Of a stretch of 64,000 nt of DNA, positions 43,405-52,319 are shown in pieces (positions within the stretch are counted from its first letter, which is position 1; each line of letters opens with the position of its first letter). Under the pieces are notes generated by a model. It ran no database searches. It worked only from the letters and a program-made list of their open reading frames with translations, and was not told the DNA's origin. The stretch lies in NCBI GenBank assembly GCA_016715285.1, contig JADKAO010000005.1:124001-188000 (forward strand). The letters run 5' to 3'. Position numbers and translations under genes: made by a program. This DNA comes from Actinomycetales bacterium (GTDB lineage: Bacteria; Actinomycetota; Actinomycetes; Actinomycetales; Dermatophilaceae).

Positions 43405-43434
43405 ACGGTAGAAGTCAGTTGCAGTGCGGGTCAA
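43405..43434 (-). promoter_or_regulatory. Promoter of lldP-lutABC
   Basis: Minus strand TTGACC (43429-43434), 18-bp spacer, TACCGT (43405-43410), predicted start near 43398. Confidence 0.5.
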
Positions 43435-43568
43435 TACCATTCGGCGCAGATGAGCCGCCGTTCGGCGCGCGCTGAGGCTTCGAGGGGTCCGTCGAGCCGA
43501 CCCGCGTGTGGAGCGAGACCATGCAGCCGGGATGATCAGAGGGTGAACCGCCTCCTCCCAGGCTTGCG

Positions 43569-43601
43569 ATGACAAGCCCATGACGAGCCCGTGACGAGCC
43601 C
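43569..43601 (+). repeat. Three 11-bp tandem repeats before the lactate regulator
   Basis: ATGACAAGCCC, ATGACGAGCCC and GTGACGAGCCC lie head to tail and end exactly at the ATG of the regulator. Each unit begins with a possible start codon, in a different frame. The repeat replaces the usual ribosome-site region; no GGAGG is present. Confidence 0.7.
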
Positions 43602-44363
43602 ATGATCAGTCCTGACCAGCCGGCTAGCCCCCTGCGCGCCTACGAAGTCGTCCTCGCGTGGGTCGAGAGCCGCATCCTCGCCGGCGAACTGCGCGTCGGC
43701 GATCAGCTCCCCCCGGAGCGCGAACTCGCGCGTTTGCTTGAGGTCAGTCGGTCAGCGGTTCGCGAAGCCGTGCGCACCCTCGCTGCGCAAGGGGTCCTGC
43801 GGTCCTCGGTCGGCGCAGGTGGCGCTGGGGGCACCACGGTCACGGCGGTCCCAGCCGATGCGCTCGTCCGGTTCCTCCGGCTTCACGTCGCCTTGGCGAA
43901 CTTCCCGATCGACGATGTCATCGAGGCCCGGATCAGCCTCGAGCGACTCTCGGCGCGGCTCGCCACGCTGCATGCCCGCGCGAGTGATCTCGCGGCCATG
44001 CGTGAGGCCCTCACGGCGATGGACCGCGCCTCTGACGACAAGGCACGGTACAACGACGCCGACACTGCCTTCCACGTGGCGATCGCAGGGGCTGCGGGCA
44101 ACCGCCTAGTCGCCGACATGACGGTCGCGATCCGCGAGTCCATGCGCCTCCCGCTGCTGGACGCCTTCCGTTACGTCGGTGACTGGGCCGACCTCGTGGC
44201 GGGGCTCCGTGAGCAGCACCACGCGATCTATGCCGCGATCCAAGCCGGCGACGCCGACCGCGCCGAGGACGTGGTGGAGCAACACATCCGCTCGGCGTGG
44301 AACACGCTGGCTCCGACCTACGACGTCCTTCGAGCGCACAGCCGCACCGAGGACATGAAGTAG
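43602..44363 (+). CDS. FCD-domain GntR-family regulator of lactate genes
   Basis: 253 residues. Winged helix at the N-terminus (GDQLPPERELARLLEVSRSAVREAVRTLAAQGVL) and an all-helical FCD ligand domain (RISLERLSARLA, DTAFHVAIAGAAGNRL, HHAIYAAIQAGDADRAEDVVEQHI, with the metal-binding Asp/His residues). Similar to LldR/LutR repressors released by lactate. It is divergent from lldP, and the two TGGTCxGACCA operators lie between. Confidence 0.88.
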   Translation: MISPDQPASPLRAYEVVLAWVESRILAGELRVGDQLPPERELARLLEVSRSAVREAVRTLAAQGVLRSSVGAGGAGGTTVTAVPADALVRFLRLHVALANFPIDDVIEARISLERLSARLATLHARASDLAAMREALTAMDRASDDKARYNDADTAFHVAIAGAAGNRLVADMTVAIRESMRLPLLDAFRYVGDWADLVAGLREQHHAIYAAIQAGDADRAEDVVEQHIRSAWNTLAPTYDVLRAHSRTEDMK

Positions 44364-44380
44364 CGCGACCGCACCTGGCC

Positions 44381-46114
44381 TTACGCGGACTTCGCAGGCT
44401 GGCTGGGACGGACCGGATCAAGACGCTCGTATGCCGCCCCCTGAGCGGGTCGCTCATCCACCGCGCCGCGCTGCGGCCACAACGCCATGGCCCGCTCTGC
44501 CTGAGCGGTGATGGTCAGCGACGGGTTGACGCCGAGGTTGGCCGAGATCGCCGATCCGTCGACCACATGCAATCCCGGGTATCCCCACACCCGGTGATAG
44601 GGATCGACGACTCCCCGGTCGGGCTGATCAGAGATCGGGCACCCACCGAGGAAATGCGCCGTGAGCGGCATGTCGACGATCGCCGAAAGGTTGCCACCAG
44701 CGACCGCGGGTGTGCCCGTCGCGCGGGTCAGCGCCCCCGTCATCGCGCGCACCCCAGTGGTCGCCTGCGGGAACCACGTCGGGTTGGGCGACCCGTGACC
44801 CTGAGTCGAGGTCAAGGCCACGCCCCCGAGACGACGGCGGCGCCCGCGCACGGTGAGCGAGTTGTCCAGGCTTTGCATGACGAGGGCAATGACCGTGCGT
44901 TCGGACCACTTGCGCACTGACACGGTCGACGCGAACTCCCTCGGATTGGCAACCGCCTGCTTGACGAAGCGCGCCGGCCGCCGCCACCACCGACGTGGCC
45001 GGGTGTCAGCGGGATCGTCTTCAACGAGCAGCGACGCGAGCCCGCCCATGAGGTTGGAGCCCTTGCCGTAACGGCAGTTCTCAACGTGGGTGACCTCATC
45101 GACGTGGAAGGAGGTCGTAATCGCGATGCCGTGGGTGAGGTCCACGCCCTGGGGCACGCGGACCGCCATCGCGCCGCCGAGTGCCTCCGAGTTGGTCCGA
45201 GTCAGATCCCCGAGCCGGTCGGATAGGTCCGGCAAGACGCCCCGCACCTTGAGTGACTGCAGCAGTCGAGCAGTCCCCCACGCGCCGCCCGCCACGATCA
45301 CCTGGGCAGCGGTCGTGACCTGACGGTCCTTGCGCGCCCACGCGCCGGTGCGCTCGGTCGTCACGGCATACCCCTGCTCGGGGCGCGCGGGGTCGACCGG
45401 GCGCACATCGGTGACCGTGCGCAGTGGCTCGATCACCGCGCCGAGGCGCTCGGCGAGCCACAGATAGTTCTTGACGAGGGTGTTCTTGGCGCCGTCCCGG
45501 CAGCCGACCATGCAATTGCCACACATCGTGCAGCCTGTGCGCGCAGGGCCTTCGCCGCCGAAGTAGGGGTCGGCCGAGCGCTCCCCCGGTTTGCCGAAAT
45601 ACACACCAACAGGGGTATGCCGGAACGTGCTCTCGACACCGAGCTCCACCGCCGCGTCGCGCATGATCCGCTCGACGGGACCGTCGCAGGGGTTCGTGAC
45701 GACCCCGAGCATCCGAGTCGCGGTCGCGTAGTGCGGCGCCAACTCGGCGCGCCAGTCGGTGATGTGTGCCCACTGTTGGTCGTCGTAAAACGCCTGCGGG
45801 GGCTCATAGAGGGTGTTGGCGTAGTTGAGTGAGCCGCCGCCGACGCCCGCCCCGGCGAGGATCATGACGTCGCGCAATCGATGGATGCGCTGCACGCCAT
45901 AGCAGCCAAGTTTGGGCGCCCAGAGATAGCGCCGGACGTCCCAGGAGGTGCGCGCAAAGTCGTGGTCGGCGAACCGCCGACCCGCCTCGATGACGCGAAC
46001 GGCATACCCCTTTTCGGCCAGCCGCAGCGCGGCGACCGACCCGCCAAAGCCGGAGCCGATGATGATGACGTCGGTGTCGTAGGTGGCGGGGGTCTCAAAA
46101 GGCGATGAATTCAT
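44381..46114 (-). CDS. GMC-family oxidoreductase (ChoD-like)
   Basis: 577 residues. FAD-binding IIIGSGFGGSVAALRLAEKG, GAGVGGGSLNYANTLY, and the C-terminal HFLGGCPISDQPDRGVVD and VVDGSAISANLGVNPSLTI segments of cholesterol-oxidase-like GMC flavoenzymes. A CTMCGNCMVGC cysteine cluster is typical of this branch. The locus matches M. tuberculosis choD (Rv3409c) beside guaB3. Sterol oxidation is not proven, and real cholesterol oxidase activity of such proteins is debated. ATGA overlap with the aldehyde dehydrogenase gene. Confidence 0.85.
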   Translation of the reverse strand: MNSSPFETPATYDTDVIIIGSGFGGSVAALRLAEKGYAVRVIEAGRRFADHDFARTSWDVRRYLWAPKLGCYGVQRIHRLRDVMILAGAGVGGGSLNYANTLYEPPQAFYDDQQWAHITDWRAELAPHYATATRMLGVVTNPCDGPVERIMRDAAVELGVESTFRHTPVGVYFGKPGERSADPYFGGEGPARTGCTMCGNCMVGCRDGAKNTLVKNYLWLAERLGAVIEPLRTVTDVRPVDPARPEQGYAVTTERTGAWARKDRQVTTAAQVIVAGGAWGTARLLQSLKVRGVLPDLSDRLGDLTRTNSEALGGAMAVRVPQGVDLTHGIAITTSFHVDEVTHVENCRYGKGSNLMGGLASLLVEDDPADTRPRRWWRRPARFVKQAVANPREFASTVSVRKWSERTVIALVMQSLDNSLTVRGRRRRLGGVALTSTQGHGSPNPTWFPQATTGVRAMTGALTRATGTPAVAGGNLSAIVDMPLTAHFLGGCPISDQPDRGVVDPYHRVWGYPGLHVVDGSAISANLGVNPSLTITAQAERAMALWPQRGAVDERPAQGAAYERLDPVRPSQPAKSA

Positions 46115-47712
46115 TTGGCGCCCAACGCTTTCAGTGCTTTGAGCCCGACCGTGAACAGGCCGGCGAACTGCTTGTCGGACAGCCCGAACTGCGGCCCGAA
46201 GGTCACCAGGTGCTGAGCGGTGATGCTCTGCGACTCGGTGTATTTGAGGATCCCCTCAGCGCCATGACGGCGGCCGAGGCCGGACTGTTTCATCCCACCC
46301 ATGGGCGAGCCGAGCGAGGACCATGACGCGGCATACCCCTCGTTGATGCTGACCGTGCCCGTGCGGATCCGCCGGGCGACCGCGCGCGCCCCCGGCACGT
46401 CTCGACTCCAGATCCCGGCATGGAGCCCGTATGCCGTGTCGTTGGCGAGCCGCACCGCCTCCTCGTCGGAGGCCACGCGATAGACCGCGAGCACGGGGCC
46501 GAAGGTCTCCTCGTCGCGGCAGGCCATGTCGGGCGTCACCCCGTCGAGGACGGTGGGCGCGTAACAGAACGGGCCGATCTCAGGCAGTGGGCGACCGCCC
46601 GCGAGGACGCGAGCGCCCCGCGCGACAGCGTCACGCACATGGCCGTCGACCCGGTCGAGCTGGCGCTGCGAGAGCAGACTCCCCATCTCGAAGCCAAACT
46701 CCAGCGCGGTCCCGACCCGCATTGCCTCGACCGAGGGCAGGAACCGGGCGAGGAACTCGTCGGCAATCGCCTCGTGGAGCAGCAGTCGCTCGCCGTGCAT
46801 GCACAACTGACCGCCGGAGGCATACGTCGCCCGCCGCACTCCCTCAACTGCGACGGCAAGATCAGCGTCGGGTCGCACGTACAGCGAGTTCTTGCCGCCG
46901 AGTTCGAGCGAGCACCCGACGAGCCGGCTCGCGGCCGACTCCCCGACGCGACGTCCGGTCTCGGTCGAGCCGGTGTAGGAGACGTAGTCTGCTCGGTCGA
47001 CAACCGCCTGGCCAATCGTGGCGCCGGCGCCGACGACGACCTGGAGTACCCCGTCAGGCAGACCGGCGTCGCGCAGCAGCATCGCCCCATAGAGCGCCGA
47101 TAGTGCCGTCTGTGAGTCGGGCCGCAGGACGACCGCATTGCCCGCCATGAGCGCGGGGATGGTGTCGGTAATCGGCAGCGAGAGAGGGAAATTCCACGGC
47201 GAGACGATGCCGACAACACCGTGTGGGTGGCGAACGACCTCGGTGCGGGACAGGGCGAGGAGGGCCCCGAGCGTATGCCGGGTCGCCAGATGGTCAGCGG
47301 CCGTCCGCGCGTAGTAGCGCGCGGTGATCGCGACATCCGCGATCTCTTCGAAGGCGTGCGCACGGGCCTTGCCGGACTCGAGTTGGATGAGGTCGAGCAG
47401 GGTGCCCTGGTGCTGCAGGACGAGGTCGTGCAACCGGAGCATCACCTGAGCTCGGACCGCGATCGGACGTCTCGCCCACGATCGCTGCGCCGCCCGGCCC
47501 TGGTCAATCGCCATGGCGACATCCGCGACGCTCGACTCGGGCACCTCCGCCAGCGGCGCACCTGACATTGGGGTGTGGCTCGTATGCCGGGTCGCTCGCG
47601 GACCCGCCACGACCATGCGCGAGAGCGCGGCCACGAGTGCCGGCGACACGGCATACTCCCCGAGCTCATCACGGAGCGGCGCTGGAGGTGACGTGGCCGG
47701 CATGGCGGTCAT
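46111..47712 (-). CDS. Succinate-semialdehyde dehydrogenase (NADP-dependent type)
   Basis: 533 residues from the ATG at 47712 (a second ATG lies at 47703). Aldehyde dehydrogenase fold: PWNFPLSLPITDTIPALMAGN, VSYTGSTETGRRVGE, catalytic Glu in LELGGKNSLYV, catalytic Cys in SGGQLCMHGERL and EETFGPVLAVYR. Closest to the GabD2-type enzymes found next to GMC oxidases and guaB3 in actinobacteria. The start lies 10 nt after the guaB3 stop. Confidence 0.86.
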   Translation of the reverse strand: MTAMPATSPPAPLRDELGEYAVSPALVAALSRMVVAGPRATRHTSHTPMSGAPLAEVPESSVADVAMAIDQGRAAQRSWARRPIAVRAQVMLRLHDLVLQHQGTLLDLIQLESGKARAHAFEEIADVAITARYYARTAADHLATRHTLGALLALSRTEVVRHPHGVVGIVSPWNFPLSLPITDTIPALMAGNAVVLRPDSQTALSALYGAMLLRDAGLPDGVLQVVVGAGATIGQAVVDRADYVSYTGSTETGRRVGESAASRLVGCSLELGGKNSLYVRPDADLAVAVEGVRRATYASGGQLCMHGERLLLHEAIADEFLARFLPSVEAMRVGTALEFGFEMGSLLSQRQLDRVDGHVRDAVARGARVLAGGRPLPEIGPFCYAPTVLDGVTPDMACRDEETFGPVLAVYRVASDEEAVRLANDTAYGLHAGIWSRDVPGARAVARRIRTGTVSINEGYAASWSSLGSPMGGMKQSGLGRRHGAEGILKYTESQSITAQHLVTFGPQFGLSDKQFAGLFTVGLKALKALGAK

Positions 47713-47722
47713 GGCGATCCGA

Positions 47723-48844
47723 TCATCCGTGTGACGTGGGGGCGAGGACGACCTCGACGCGCTGGAACTCCTTGACGTCGGAGTAGCCCGTCGTGGCCAT
47801 CGCGCGGCGAAGCGCGCCGATGATGTTGGTCGTGCCGTCGGCAGCACGGCCGGGACCAAAGAGGAGTTCCTCCATGGTTGCGCGAGCCCCGACGTGGACA
47901 CGCTCCCCGCGCGGAAGGGATGCGTGGTGTGCTTCGGAACCCCAGTGGTAGCCAGCGCCCGGGGCTTCCTTGGCGCGGGCGAGGGCGGCCCCAAGCATCA
48001 CCGCGTCGGATCCGCACGCGATCGCCTTGACGACGTCACCCGAGGTACCGACGCCCCCATCAGCGATGACGTGGACGTAACGGCCGCCGGACTCGTCCAG
48101 GTAGTCACGGCGGGCGGCGGCGACATCGGCGATGGCGCTGGCCATCGGGGCGTGGATGCCAAGCGTGCGTCGGGTCGTGTGGGCCGCTCCCCCACCGAAG
48201 CCGACGAGCACACCTGCGGCACCGGTGCGCATCAGGTGCAGGGCTGCGGTATAGGTGGCGGCGCCGCCGACAATGACGGGCACATCGAGTTCGTAGATGA
48301 ACCGCTTGAGGTTGAGCGGCTCAGCCTGGCTCGAGACATGCTCGGCCGAGACGGTCGTGCCGCGAATGACGAACAGGTCGACTCCGGCGTCGACGACTGT
48401 GCGCCAGTGGGCTTGGGTGTGCTTGGGGCTGAGGGCACCGGCGACGGTCACGCCAGCGGCGCGGAGCTCGCGGAGCCGTTCGGTGATGAGCTCGGGGCGG
48501 ATGGGCTCGCTGTAGATCTCTTGCATCCGAGCTGTGGCGCGGGCTGGTTCGAGCGCGGCAACCTCTTCGAGGATCGGCTCAGGGTCGTCGTATCGGGTCC
48601 AGACACCTTCGAGGTCAAGGACCGGAAGCCCGCCGAGCCGACCGAGGGTAATGGCCGTCGCTGGCGACATCACCGAGTCCATGGGCGCGCCCATGACCGG
48701 GATGCCGAAGTGGTAGGCGTCGATTTGCCACGACACTGAAACGTCCTGCGGGTCGCGCGTCCGGCGCGACGGAACGATGGCAATCTCGTCAAAGGAGTAG
48801 GCGCGGCGTCCGCGTTTGCCACGGCCAATCTCAATCTCGGTCAC
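47723..48844 (-). CDS. guaB3: GuaB3-family IMP dehydrogenase-like protein
   Basis: 373 residues. (beta/alpha)8 IMPDH/GMPR fold without CBS domains (SFDEIAIVPSRRT, GAPMDSVMSP, VHVIADGGVGTSGDVVKAIACGSDAVMLG, GYSDVKEFQRVEV). The catalytic-loop Cys of IMPDH and GMP reductase is absent: the loop reads GFGGGAAHTTRRTLG. The biochemical role of actinobacterial GuaB3 is unclear. GTG start with TAGGGT 6 nt upstream. Confidence 0.93.
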   Translation of the reverse strand: MTEIEIGRGKRGRRAYSFDEIAIVPSRRTRDPQDVSVSWQIDAYHFGIPVMGAPMDSVMSPATAITLGRLGGLPVLDLEGVWTRYDDPEPILEEVAALEPARATARMQEIYSEPIRPELITERLRELRAAGVTVAGALSPKHTQAHWRTVVDAGVDLFVIRGTTVSAEHVSSQAEPLNLKRFIYELDVPVIVGGAATYTAALHLMRTGAAGVLVGFGGGAAHTTRRTLGIHAPMASAIADVAAARRDYLDESGGRYVHVIADGGVGTSGDVVKAIACGSDAVMLGAALARAKEAPGAGYHWGSEAHHASLPRGERVHVGARATMEELLFGPGRAADGTTNIIGALRRAMATTGYSDVKEFQRVEVVLAPTSHG

Positions 48845-48850
48845 GTCGAA

Positions 48851-48856
48851 ACCCTA
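48851..48856 (-). promoter_or_regulatory. Leaderless -10 box of guaB3
   Basis: TAGGGT on the minus strand, 6 nt before the GTG at 48844. Confidence 0.55.
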
Positions 48857-48941
48857 CCCGGCGAGCGGGCGTGCAGGTTCGGTGTGTGTAGCGAGTTCAG
48901 CGCGCTCGGCGCACCGCGGGGGCCAGCGCGCGCGCTCAGGC

Positions 48942-50522
48942 CTATCGCGTCATGTAGTTGGGCGCCTCGACGATGCCTTGGATGTCGTGCGGGTGGCTTT
49001 CCTTGAGCCCCGCCGCAGTGATCCGGACGAACTGACCGCGATCCTTGAGCTCAGGCACCGTGCGTGCACCGACATAGAACATCGACTGGTGCAGGCCTCC
49101 CACGAGTTGGTGGATGACTGCGTTGAGGTGACCGCGGTAGGCCACCCGACCTTCGATGCCCTCAGGGACGATCTTGTCGTCGGTGTCGACGTCGGCCTGG
49201 AAGTAGCGGTCTTTGGAGAACGACTTCTTCCCGCGGGAGGCCATCGCGCTCATCGACCCCATCCCGCGATAGGTCTTGAACTGCTTGCCGTTGACAAAGA
49301 CCAGCTCCCCGGGGCTCTCCTCGCAGCCAGCCAATAGCGACCCGATCATGATCGTGTCGGCGCCGGCCACGATGGCCTTGGCGAGGTCTCCGGAGTACTG
49401 CACCCCACCATCGGCAATGACGGGTATGCCGGCCGGTCGGCACGCCTTGGCCGCCTCACGGACAGCGGTGATTTGCGGCACGCCGACACCAGCAACTACC
49501 CGGGTTGTGCAGATCGAGCCCGGCCCGACACCGACCTTGACCGCGTCGACACCTGCCTCCACGAGAGCTTCGGCGCCTGCTCGGGTCGCCACATTGCCGC
49601 CGATGACCTGCACGTGGCGGGTCGCCGGGTCGGACTTGAGTTTGCGAACCATGTCGAGCATGAGTCGGGCGTGCCCGTTGGCGACATCGGGGACGAGGAT
49701 GTCGACACCAGCCTCCACAAGGGTCGTCGCCCGCTCCCATGCGTCGCCGAAGTAGCCGATTGCAGCGGCGACCATGAGGCGCCCTTGGGCGTCCTTGCTG
49801 GCGTGAGGATATTGCTCGGACTTGACGAAATCCTTGACCGTGATGAGTCCGGCGAGACGTCCCTGTGCATCGACGAGGGGCAGCCGCTCTCGCTTGTGCT
49901 GGCGCAGCAAGAGCGTCGCATCTTCCCGGGAGATGCCTTCGGGTGCAGTGATGAGCGGCATGGGGGTCATCACATCGCGCACTCGAGTCGTGGCCCACTC
50001 GGCCACCGGGGTGAAGCGCAGATCACGGTTGGTGATGATCCCGAGCAGGTGATTGTCCGGGTCGACAACAGGGAGGCCGGACACTCGGTATTGGCCGCAG
50101 ATGTCGTCGAGATCCTCGAGGGTCGCGTCCTGACCGATCGTGATCGGGTTGCTGATCATGCCGGTCTGAGTGCGCTTGACGACGTCGACTTGGTAGGCCT
50201 GATCATCGATCGCCAGGTTGCGGTGGAGCACCCCTAGACCGCCTTGGCGGGCCATCGCGATGGCCATCCGGGACTCGGTCACCGTGTCCATCGCGGCTGA
50301 GACGAGGGGAATGCGGATCGACAACTCACGCGTGATGCGGCTCGTCGTGTCCACTTCACTCGGGACGACATCGGTCTCGCCCGGCAGCAGCAGGACATCG
50401 TCGTAGGTCAACCCGAGGGGAGCGAAGGCCTCATCTGACGCTCGCTCATCACCGTGGCCTCGGACGCCGTCTCGTTGCCCGCGGGAGTCTGGATCGGACT
50501 GGTGCGCGCTCCCAAGAGACAT
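48942..50522 (-). CDS. guaB: IMP dehydrogenase
   Basis: 526 residues. IMP to XMP, the committed step to GMP. TYDDVLLLPG, VSAAMDTVTESRMAIAMARQGG, two CBS domains (about residues 130-245), catalytic Cys in VGPGSICTTRVVAGVG, and the flap YRGMGSMSAMASRGKKSFSKDRYF (conserved Arg/Tyr). A TAGACT box 6 nt upstream of the ATG at 50522 supports this start, which adds about 30 unconserved residues at the N-terminus. Confidence 0.97.
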   Translation of the reverse strand: MSLGSAHQSDPDSRGQRDGVRGHGDERASDEAFAPLGLTYDDVLLLPGETDVVPSEVDTTSRITRELSIRIPLVSAAMDTVTESRMAIAMARQGGLGVLHRNLAIDDQAYQVDVVKRTQTGMISNPITIGQDATLEDLDDICGQYRVSGLPVVDPDNHLLGIITNRDLRFTPVAEWATTRVRDVMTPMPLITAPEGISREDATLLLRQHKRERLPLVDAQGRLAGLITVKDFVKSEQYPHASKDAQGRLMVAAAIGYFGDAWERATTLVEAGVDILVPDVANGHARLMLDMVRKLKSDPATRHVQVIGGNVATRAGAEALVEAGVDAVKVGVGPGSICTTRVVAGVGVPQITAVREAAKACRPAGIPVIADGGVQYSGDLAKAIVAGADTIMIGSLLAGCEESPGELVFVNGKQFKTYRGMGSMSAMASRGKKSFSKDRYFQADVDTDDKIVPEGIEGRVAYRGHLNAVIHQLVGGLHQSMFYVGARTVPELKDRGQFVRITAAGLKESHPHDIQGIVEAPNYMTR

Positions 50523-50528
50523 GGAGGC

Positions 50529-50534
50529 AGTCTA
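50529..50534 (-). promoter_or_regulatory. Leaderless -10 box of guaB
   Basis: TAGACT on the minus strand, 6 nt before the ATG at 50522. It lies next to the rsdA stop at 50532. Confidence 0.5.
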
Positions 50535-51401
50535 ACGACCGGCCGGCGCACGCCCCGCCGAGGCACATTGCCCTGGTTTGGCTGGGTTCGCCGAGCTGGC
50601 CGGCTCAGCCGGTTTGGCAGAGTTGGCAGTGGGGGCCTCGGAGGGTATGCCGCCCGCCTGACCGAGAGTCGCGACATTGGGACTCGCGCCATTGCCTGCC
50701 GTTTTCGCGCTAGCCCCTGGGCTGGCATTCGCGGCAGCTGCGGAGGAGGAAGCGCCGCTATTCGCGCCCCGACTCGCGTTGGCATTCGCGGCGGCAGCTG
50801 CGGCGGAGGAAGCGCCGCTATTCGCGCCCCGGGTGGCGCTGGCATTCCCGGCAGCTGCAGGGGAAGAAGCCCCGCCGTGACCGGCCGCCTCATCGTTGAC
50901 GTTTGCGTTGGCTCCCGGCCTCGCGACGGGAGTCACTACTGGCGTCCGACCGCGAAGGTTAGCTGGCAGCAGCGCAGGATCAGCGCGCTGCACACCGGGT
51001 GCGTGGACGGAGGCCGTCGCCGACTGCCACGTCTTCGACACACGACTTTCGACGAGCGCGGCTGAGGGCGCCGAGAAGGATGTCTGGCCCTCGTCGAGGC
51101 GCGGAGCCGAGGCCCGGCCACCACGGGCAACCGACTCGTCGGCCGTCGGCAGATTGGCCGACACGGCGGCCGAGACGCTGATCCCAGAAACCAAGAAGAG
51201 ACCGGTCGCAAATGTGCTCCACAGCACCCGGCGCCGGCGCGCACCCGGGCGAGTCACGCAACCGATGGGAGCGTCACACGCAGTGGCAAACGAACCCAAC
51301 AGCAGCGCCACGGGGTCGTCACCGGCATACCGGCGTCCGCCGAGCGCGTCGAGGAGTGCGTCGTCCGCCGCGAGCCGGTCTACTCGGATCGGAGTCGTCA
51401 T
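50532..51401 (-). CDS. rsdA: Anti-sigma-D factor RsdA-like membrane protein
   Basis: 289 residues. The N-terminus VDRLAADDALLDALGGRRY...DPVALLLGSFATAC matches the sigma-binding segment of RsdA. A single membrane helix (about residues 60-82) and a long, low-complexity Ala/Asn/Gly/Ser/Pro tail outside the membrane follow. The start overlaps the sigD stop (ATGA), so sigma and anti-sigma are co-translated. Position and order match M. tuberculosis Rv3413c-Rv3414c. The tail carries 20-residue repeats. Confidence 0.82.
   Translation of the reverse strand: MTTPIRVDRLAADDALLDALGGRRYAGDDPVALLLGSFATACDAPIGCVTRPGARRRRVLWSTFATGLFLVSGISVSAAVSANLPTADESVARGGRASAPRLDEGQTSFSAPSAALVESRVSKTWQSATASVHAPGVQRADPALLPANLRGRTPVVTPVARPGANANVNDEAAGHGGASSPAAAGNASATRGANSGASSAAAAAANANASRGANSGASSSAAAANASPGASAKTAGNGASPNVATLGQAGGIPSEAPTANSAKPAEPASSANPAKPGQCASAGRAPAGR
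50721..50850. repeat. 60-bp tandem repeats in the rsdA tail
   Basis: Two near-identical 50-bp segments (50721-50770 and 50781-50830) with a period of 60 bp, and a degraded third copy from 50841. They encode repeats built on ANASRGANSGASS. The unit keeps the reading frame (20 codons). Confidence 0.75.
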
Positions 51402-52183
51402 GGCCGTGCCCTTTCCGAAGGGGTGGGCGCCGCGGCGTCGGCGCTCATGGCGCGAACCTTGGCGAGTGCGCGGTGCTGCGCGACCCTCACTGCACCGGCG
51501 CTCATCCCGAGCGCGGCCGCGGTCTCCTCGGCGCTCATCCCCATGGCGACGCGCAGAATCAGGATCTCGCGGGAGGAGGTAGGCAACTGATCAAGGAGCG
51601 ACATGACTCGCCGCAGCTCGTCACGCGCGACGGCACGGTCTTCTGGCCCACCACTGTGATCGACACGGTCGGGGAATTCCGCTACCGGTGTCGGCCCCCG
51701 AAGCAACGTGCGTTGCGCGTCGGCGAGTTTGTGGGACGCGACGGAGTAGACGAAAGCCTCGAAGGGAGAGCCGCGGTGCTCAAAGGTGGGGAGGGCCGCA
51801 ATGACAGCCATGCACACCTCCTGAGCAACGTCTTGGGCAAGATCCTCAGCGCCGTGCCTCATGAGCCGTGCACGTGCGTAACGCAAAGCCAATTGGCGGA
51901 CCCGGACGAGCAACACATCGGTTGCGTCCGAGTCCCCGCCGGTGGCGGCAGTGGCCAGTGCACGCAAAGACAACGCGTGCACTTGGTCTATCGGCAGTGA
52001 ACGTGAATGCGTTACGGGGCCGGTTGTGGGATGAGATGGCGAGGCATCAGCCACGGTCGCCCGCGCCAGACCCCCCAAACGCTTCATCGCTCTCCTCGCA
52101 AACCCCAATGCGACCGCACGCAGCAAAGCCATGGTAAGGGTCCGAACCGCGCCTTGGTCGCCCTCTGACGCCAATGGGCACAT
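51398..52183 (-). CDS. sigD: SigD/ShbA-type RNA polymerase sigma factor
   Basis: 261 residues if started at the ATG at 52183; the ATG at 52132 is an alternative. Region 2 (ARARLMRHGAEDLAQDVAQEVCMAVIAAL) and region 4 (SSREILILRVAMGMSAEETAAALGMSAGAVRVAQHRALAKVR) of an ECF-like sigma factor. In mycobacteria the orthologue is SigD; in Streptomyces the same locus is ShbA, which sustains expression of the housekeeping sigma. Controlled by RsdA encoded in the same unit. Confidence 0.9.
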   Translation of the reverse strand: MCPLASEGDQGAVRTLTMALLRAVALGFARRAMKRLGGLARATVADASPSHPTTGPVTHSRSLPIDQVHALSLRALATAATGGDSDATDVLLVRVRQLALRYARARLMRHGAEDLAQDVAQEVCMAVIAALPTFEHRGSPFEAFVYSVASHKLADAQRTLLRGPTPVAEFPDRVDHSGGPEDRAVARDELRRVMSLLDQLPTSSREILILRVAMGMSAEETAAALGMSAGAVRVAQHRALAKVRAMSADAAAPTPSERARP

Positions 52184-52248
52184 TTCGCGCTTACGAATTC
52201 TTTACTAAGGCTTGGAATCGGGGATGAACGAGCCTCCGACAGGGGGCC

Positions 52249-52278
52249 TTACGGTTCAAAGGCGCGGCCAAGTTATCT
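52249..52278 (+). promoter_or_regulatory. Candidate whiB promoter
   Basis: TTACGG (52249-52254), 18-bp spacer, TTATCT (52273-52278), about 40 nt before the ATG. A weak match. Confidence 0.3.
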
Positions 52279-52319
52279 GGCCACGCCATCGTGTCACGGC
52301 AAGCCGTCCAGAGGGGATC

